A DNA stretch of 39,747 nucleotides from positions 1 through 39,747 of the forward strand of contig JAUSII010000032.1 in the NCBI GenBank assembly GCA_030648035.1, in the 5' to 3' direction. The position numbers were made by a program, and so were the translations under genes. Origin of the DNA: Deltaproteobacteria bacterium. Its GTDB lineage: Bacteria; UBA10199; SPLOWO2-01-44-7. A model generated the notes under the pieces. It was not told where the DNA came from and did no database searches. It saw only the letters and a list, made by a program, of their open reading frames with translations. Below, piece by piece: positions 36,243-39,747 of this stretch. The first letter of the stretch is position 1; each line of letters starts with the position of its first letter.

Positions 36243-38395
36243 GTGAATTGCCCCGCCTGGTATTCTTTCAGAAAACGCTCCACAGACATTTCAATAATTT
36301 CGGCCCGGGAAATTGTCTCCGTCCCTTCGGGGTTCAGCTCGCGATAAAGATAATTGATGGCGCGCAATGTTTCGCGCGGTATTTCCGGAAGCGGCGGAAG
36401 GGCGCGCCACAGCAGAATATATTGTCCATCCCTCCAAATTTTGACGAGGACATCTTTTTTATTCGGGTTGGGAAGTTTGTCCCAGGCTTCACTCAATGCC
36501 TTGGCCTGTTGCATCGGGGCCATTTTGGCCGAGACGCGCAATACAATACTTTCGCAATCCAGTTTGAAGGCGGTCTGGGCGATGGAAAAGAAAGTGTCAT
36601 TGGAGGCCGCCACCACCAATCGAATGGTCTTGCCGTGTTTTTCTGCAAGATTCACCGCCTTGGTGAAAAGATTTTGTTCCTGACTGGAAAAAATTTCTTC
36701 TTCTCCCTGTCCGACGGTGGGCCCTTTAAGCAGGCGCGTTGTCATCACCACGACATCCTGTTTTTTTGTGGACACTGTTTCCAGAACGGCATTCAAATGG
36801 GACAGATCTTTGGATTCAATGATGGGGACCAGAATGCTGTGTGGCTTGCATCCGACGGTAGCCCGGCTGATCTCCGGATTTTCCTCCACCTGAAAACGGT
36901 CCAGGCCGATCGGGGTGGCCACTCTTTTTTTGAGCCACTTTTCCGAAGTCAAAAAAACGATAAAGAGAATAACGGTGAAGGCGAGGCCAGAGAGAGTGGC
37001 GACCTGCTTGGTAAAAAGGTTGGCCATGGCAATCGAAAAAAGAATGAGCAGTGTCGTTAAAAGGCCGATGGGAATTTCCAATTTACCTAGATGCAGATTG
37101 AGCGGAAACTTCCATTCTCTGGGACTCTTGTCTTTGTAGCGCAAAACGGTTACCGCCAAAGTCTGAAAGAAAAAACTCCAGACAACGCCGAAGGCATAGG
37201 CCTCGCCCAGAAGATAGACATTTCCACGACTAAGTAGGATGGTGATGATCTGCAAAATCGCGATACAGTGGATAATCCTGTAACTGGTGCCGAAACGTTT
37301 GTGGGGTTTGCGAAACCAGTCGGCCACAACGCCATCTTCGGAGAGACGGCTCATCAGTGCGTTCGATCCGATGAGAGCCGTATTGGATGCACCCGAGAGA
37401 ATCAGAAAACCGACGATAACGACAAAGGCCTGAAAAACCATCTTCAGCGGTTCGGGCCCTATCAGGTGGACGACGATGCCGCTAAGCATATTGTCGTAGT
37501 ATTGGGGACGGACTGAATCGGGAATGATCATGTTCCCGAAAAAGGCGACCGAGGTCGTAAAAATCAGGCAGAAAAAAAAGATGATCAATCCGGCTCGTTT
37601 TAGATTCTTGAGTTTCGGATAGGCAATCTCGCGGCTCACCTGCGCAAAGGTTTCCTGCCCGCTCATGGCAAGAAAAGAGTGTCCCAGTCCGATAACAACA
37701 ATGGCCGCCGTCATGGTTTGGGGAAAATCAAAATCCTTCAACCATCCGAGTGCATGCGGAGTCAGATGCAGATCTGTGGGGGGAAAATTCCAGTTGATCT
37801 GCAGGAGCGTATAAAAGCACCAGAGGAGAAGTAAAACCACAAGCACGCTCGTGATCTGCATGATACGCATGGCCTTTGAACTGCTTTCTTCCATTCCCAG
37901 AATATTTTGCCGCCAAAAATAAAAAATAATACAGCAGGCGATGATTTGCGCCCCCCAATCAGCCGGGAGGATGTGGAGATTGAAATGAAGAAGAATCTGG
38001 TTGACCATTCCCATGACGTAGATTCCTGCTGAAACAGTGCTGATGGGGCCGGTCAGAATGAAATCGAACATGAGGGCTGCAACGGAAAGTTTGGCCAGAG
38101 TTCCCCCCATGGCCGATTTGACCACGCGATAGAGACCGCCGCGGACAAACATCATGGTCGATTCGAGGTAGACGAGCCGGACGGCATAAGAAAAGAGCAT
38201 GACCCCCAGAATAAACCAGGGTGCCGCTCTGCCGACAGCCTGTTCCGCAATGCCGGGGACGTAATAGGCCGAGGAGGCCATATCGTTGAGCACAATGGCC
38301 GCCGCTCTCCAAAAAGAGATGAAGGTCAGCATGACGGTGGTGGCGACTGCGATTTGTCCCCTGGGCGTTTTCAAAAGAGGGGTTTCGGTTGGCAT
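36203..38395 (-). CDS. APC-family amino acid permease with C-terminal cytosolic domain
   Basis: 730 aa with about 12 hydrophobic segments; SGQETFAQVSREIAYPKLKNLKRAG, LSGASNTALIGSNALMSRLSEDGVVADWF; about 230-residue soluble tail. Confidence 0.9.
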   Translation of the reverse strand: MPTETPLLKTPRGQIAVATTVMLTFISFWRAAAIVLNDMASSAYYVPGIAEQAVGRAAPWFILGVMLFSYAVRLVYLESTMMFVRGGLYRVVKSAMGGTLAKLSVAALMFDFILTGPISTVSAGIYVMGMVNQILLHFNLHILPADWGAQIIACCIIFYFWRQNILGMEESSSKAMRIMQITSVLVVLLLLWCFYTLLQINWNFPPTDLHLTPHALGWLKDFDFPQTMTAAIVVIGLGHSFLAMSGQETFAQVSREIAYPKLKNLKRAGLIIFFFCLIFTTSVAFFGNMIIPDSVRPQYYDNMLSGIVVHLIGPEPLKMVFQAFVVIVGFLILSGASNTALIGSNALMSRLSEDGVVADWFRKPHKRFGTSYRIIHCIAILQIITILLSRGNVYLLGEAYAFGVVWSFFFQTLAVTVLRYKDKSPREWKFPLNLHLGKLEIPIGLLTTLLILFSIAMANLFTKQVATLSGLAFTVILFIVFLTSEKWLKKRVATPIGLDRFQVEENPEISRATVGCKPHSILVPIIESKDLSHLNAVLETVSTKKQDVVVMTTRLLKGPTVGQGEEEIFSSQEQNLFTKAVNLAEKHGKTIRLVVAASNDTFFSIAQTAFKLDCESIVLRVSAKMAPMQQAKALSEAWDKLPNPNKKDVLVKIWRDGQYILLWRALPPLPEIPRETLRAINYLYRELNPEGTETISRAEIIEMSVERFLKEYQAGQFTWSKEKKKTEEGR

Positions 38396-38463
38396 AAATT
38401 GATGATGTCGCTACCATTTTCTACTTTTATTGGCAAAGAGATTATACTAGCTGAAAGCAGACT

Positions 38464-39381
38464 ATGCGCATCGTTTCACTGATCGCCTCTGCCACCGAAA
38501 TGGTTGCCGCTTTGGGACTTGCAGACCAATTGGTCGGTATCTCCCATGAATGCGATTATCCTCCAGAAGCGGTGCGCGGAAGACCGGTCCTCACTTCTCC
38601 CAAAATGGATGTGAAAAAAAAGAGCCTGGATATCCACCGCGATGTGGAGGCGATTGTCTCTTTGGGACTCTCTGTCTACAAAATCGATGTTGAAAAATTA
38701 AAATCAGCCGCACCCGATATCATACTGACGCAAGACCAGTGCGAAGTCTGTGCCGTGACTTATGATGATGTGGTGAAAGCCTCCAAAGAATGCCTTGATA
38801 CCAACGCCCTGATTGTCACGCTCCACCCCGATTCTCTGGAGGATATATACAATGATTTCGGGAAAGTGGCCGAGGCCCTTCAAGTAGAAGAAAAGGGGAG
38901 GCAATGTATTAAAGATTTGCGCCAGGGAATGAACTCTATCCACTCAAAAACAAAAACAATTTTAAAAAAACCGCGTGTGGTCTGTCTGGAGTGGCTCTCT
39001 CCCTTGATGGCGGCGGGAAACTGGATTCCGGAGATGGTGGATATGGCGGGGGGAATGAACGGTTTTACAAAAAGGGGGGATCACACAAAGGTGATCACCT
39101 GGAAAGAACTCCAAAGTTACGATCCCGATGTGTTGGTGCTCATGCCTTGCGGTTTTACCATCGCCCAGAGTCTGGAAAATCGTCTCGATCTGGAGAGCCT
39201 TCCCGGATTCAAAGATTTAAAAGCGGTTCGGGGGAGGCAGGTTTTTGTGGTGGATGGAAACACCTATATGAATCGCCCCGGCCCCAGAATTTTGGAGAGT
39301 CTGTATATTCTGGCGGGGATTTTTCATCCCGAACTTTTTGAAAAGCTGATTCCTAAGGGGGCTTTGGCACGTTGGGCCTGA
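38464..39381 (+). CDS. Cobalamin-binding/BtuF-like periplasmic-binding-fold protein
   Basis: MRIVSLIASATEMVAALGLADQLVGISHECDYPP...ILTQDQCEVCAV...VVCLEWLSPLMAAGNWIPEMVDMAGG. Confidence 0.88.
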   Translation: MRIVSLIASATEMVAALGLADQLVGISHECDYPPEAVRGRPVLTSPKMDVKKKSLDIHRDVEAIVSLGLSVYKIDVEKLKSAAPDIILTQDQCEVCAVTYDDVVKASKECLDTNALIVTLHPDSLEDIYNDFGKVAEALQVEEKGRQCIKDLRQGMNSIHSKTKTILKKPRVVCLEWLSPLMAAGNWIPEMVDMAGGMNGFTKRGDHTKVITWKELQSYDPDVLVLMPCGFTIAQSLENRLDLESLPGFKDLKAVRGRQVFVVDGNTYMNRPGPRILESLYILAGIFHPELFEKLIPKGALARWA

Positions 39382-39389
39382 TTGCCTTG

Positions 39390-39463
<74 letters not shown>

Positions 39464-39549
39464 GCGAGACATTCAAACCTCTAATTCGAATGGCGGTATC
39501 ATCATTGTTTTTTAGTTTTGTCAATGAGAGGTCTCCATCGTGTACCGAC

Positions 39550-39707
39550 AAAATTTGGGAGTGAGAAGTGCAGTGCGCAACTCCCCACTCCGCTTGGGGA
39601 GGCCCCCAAGCTCCGTTAGTTCCTCGGCCCGCCAAGTTTAAAATCCCCCGAGGGGATTGGCGGGCCTGCGCAGTCGTTGCACACCGCACTTCTCACTCCC
39701 AAATTTT
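39550..39707. repeat. 158-bp element with 32-nt terminal inverted repeats and two internal hairpins
   Basis: AAAATTTGGGAGTGAGAAGTGCAGTGCGCAAC (39550-39581) vs reverse complement of 39676-39707: 30/32 match. Internal GCTTGGGG-AGGC-CCCCAAGC (39592-39611) and GGCCCGCCAA..TTGGCGGGCC (39626-39666). Confidence 0.9.
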
Positions 39708-39747
39708 GAGCGCACATCATTTCGAACGAAAAAATTTATAGTTTGAA

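Noticed and set aside
36248-37060. 270-aa plus-strand ORF opposite the permease C-terminus
   Set aside because: Antisense shadow; the permease frame has continuous recognisable motifs.
38396-38463. Possible cobalamin riboswitch before the BtuF-like gene
   Set aside because: The 68-nt gap is too short and lacks a B12-box-like sequence.

Overview
This 39.7-kb window looks like a chromosomal segment from a Gram-negative, deltaproteobacterium/Myxococcota-like organism (lineage is inference). Left to right it contains: (i) a minus-strand DUF4143-type AAA ATPase (truncated by the window edge) plus a winged-helix/nucleotidyltransferase gene pair that resembles a toxin-antitoxin module; (ii) a large uncharacterised HExxH protein; (iii) the proteostasis cluster tig-clpP-clpX-lon, followed by a TlyA-like methylase without an S4 domain; (iv) a TPR lipoprotein and a complete Opp/Dpp-type peptide ABC transporter; (v) a YhcC-type radical SAM protein; (vi) an M30-like metallopeptidase lipoprotein behind a sigma-54-type promoter; (vii) a porin, kbl, aroC and an unusually compact aroA; (viii) tRNA-Ile(CAU), an M15/DUF882 peptidase, a C4 zinc-ribbon protein, an RNase HI and the RNase P RNA; (ix) a second sigma-54-type promoter in front of a PEGA/lipoprotein/beta-helix/mini-OmpA/stalk-protein envelope operon; (x) an APC permease-RimB-RimK-AstE/AspA operon; (xi) a BtuF-like protein, tRNA-Asp and a 158-bp element with 32-nt terminal inverted repeats. 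Three short palindromic elements (13651, 23020, 25140) share a three-stem architecture. The best leads are the compact EPSP synthase, the sigma-54-linked surface operon, the RimK/RimB/AstE/permease module, the wHTH/NTase pair and the terminal inverted-repeat element. No CRISPR array, integrase or transposase was seen. All assignments come from reading the sequence; no database search was run.
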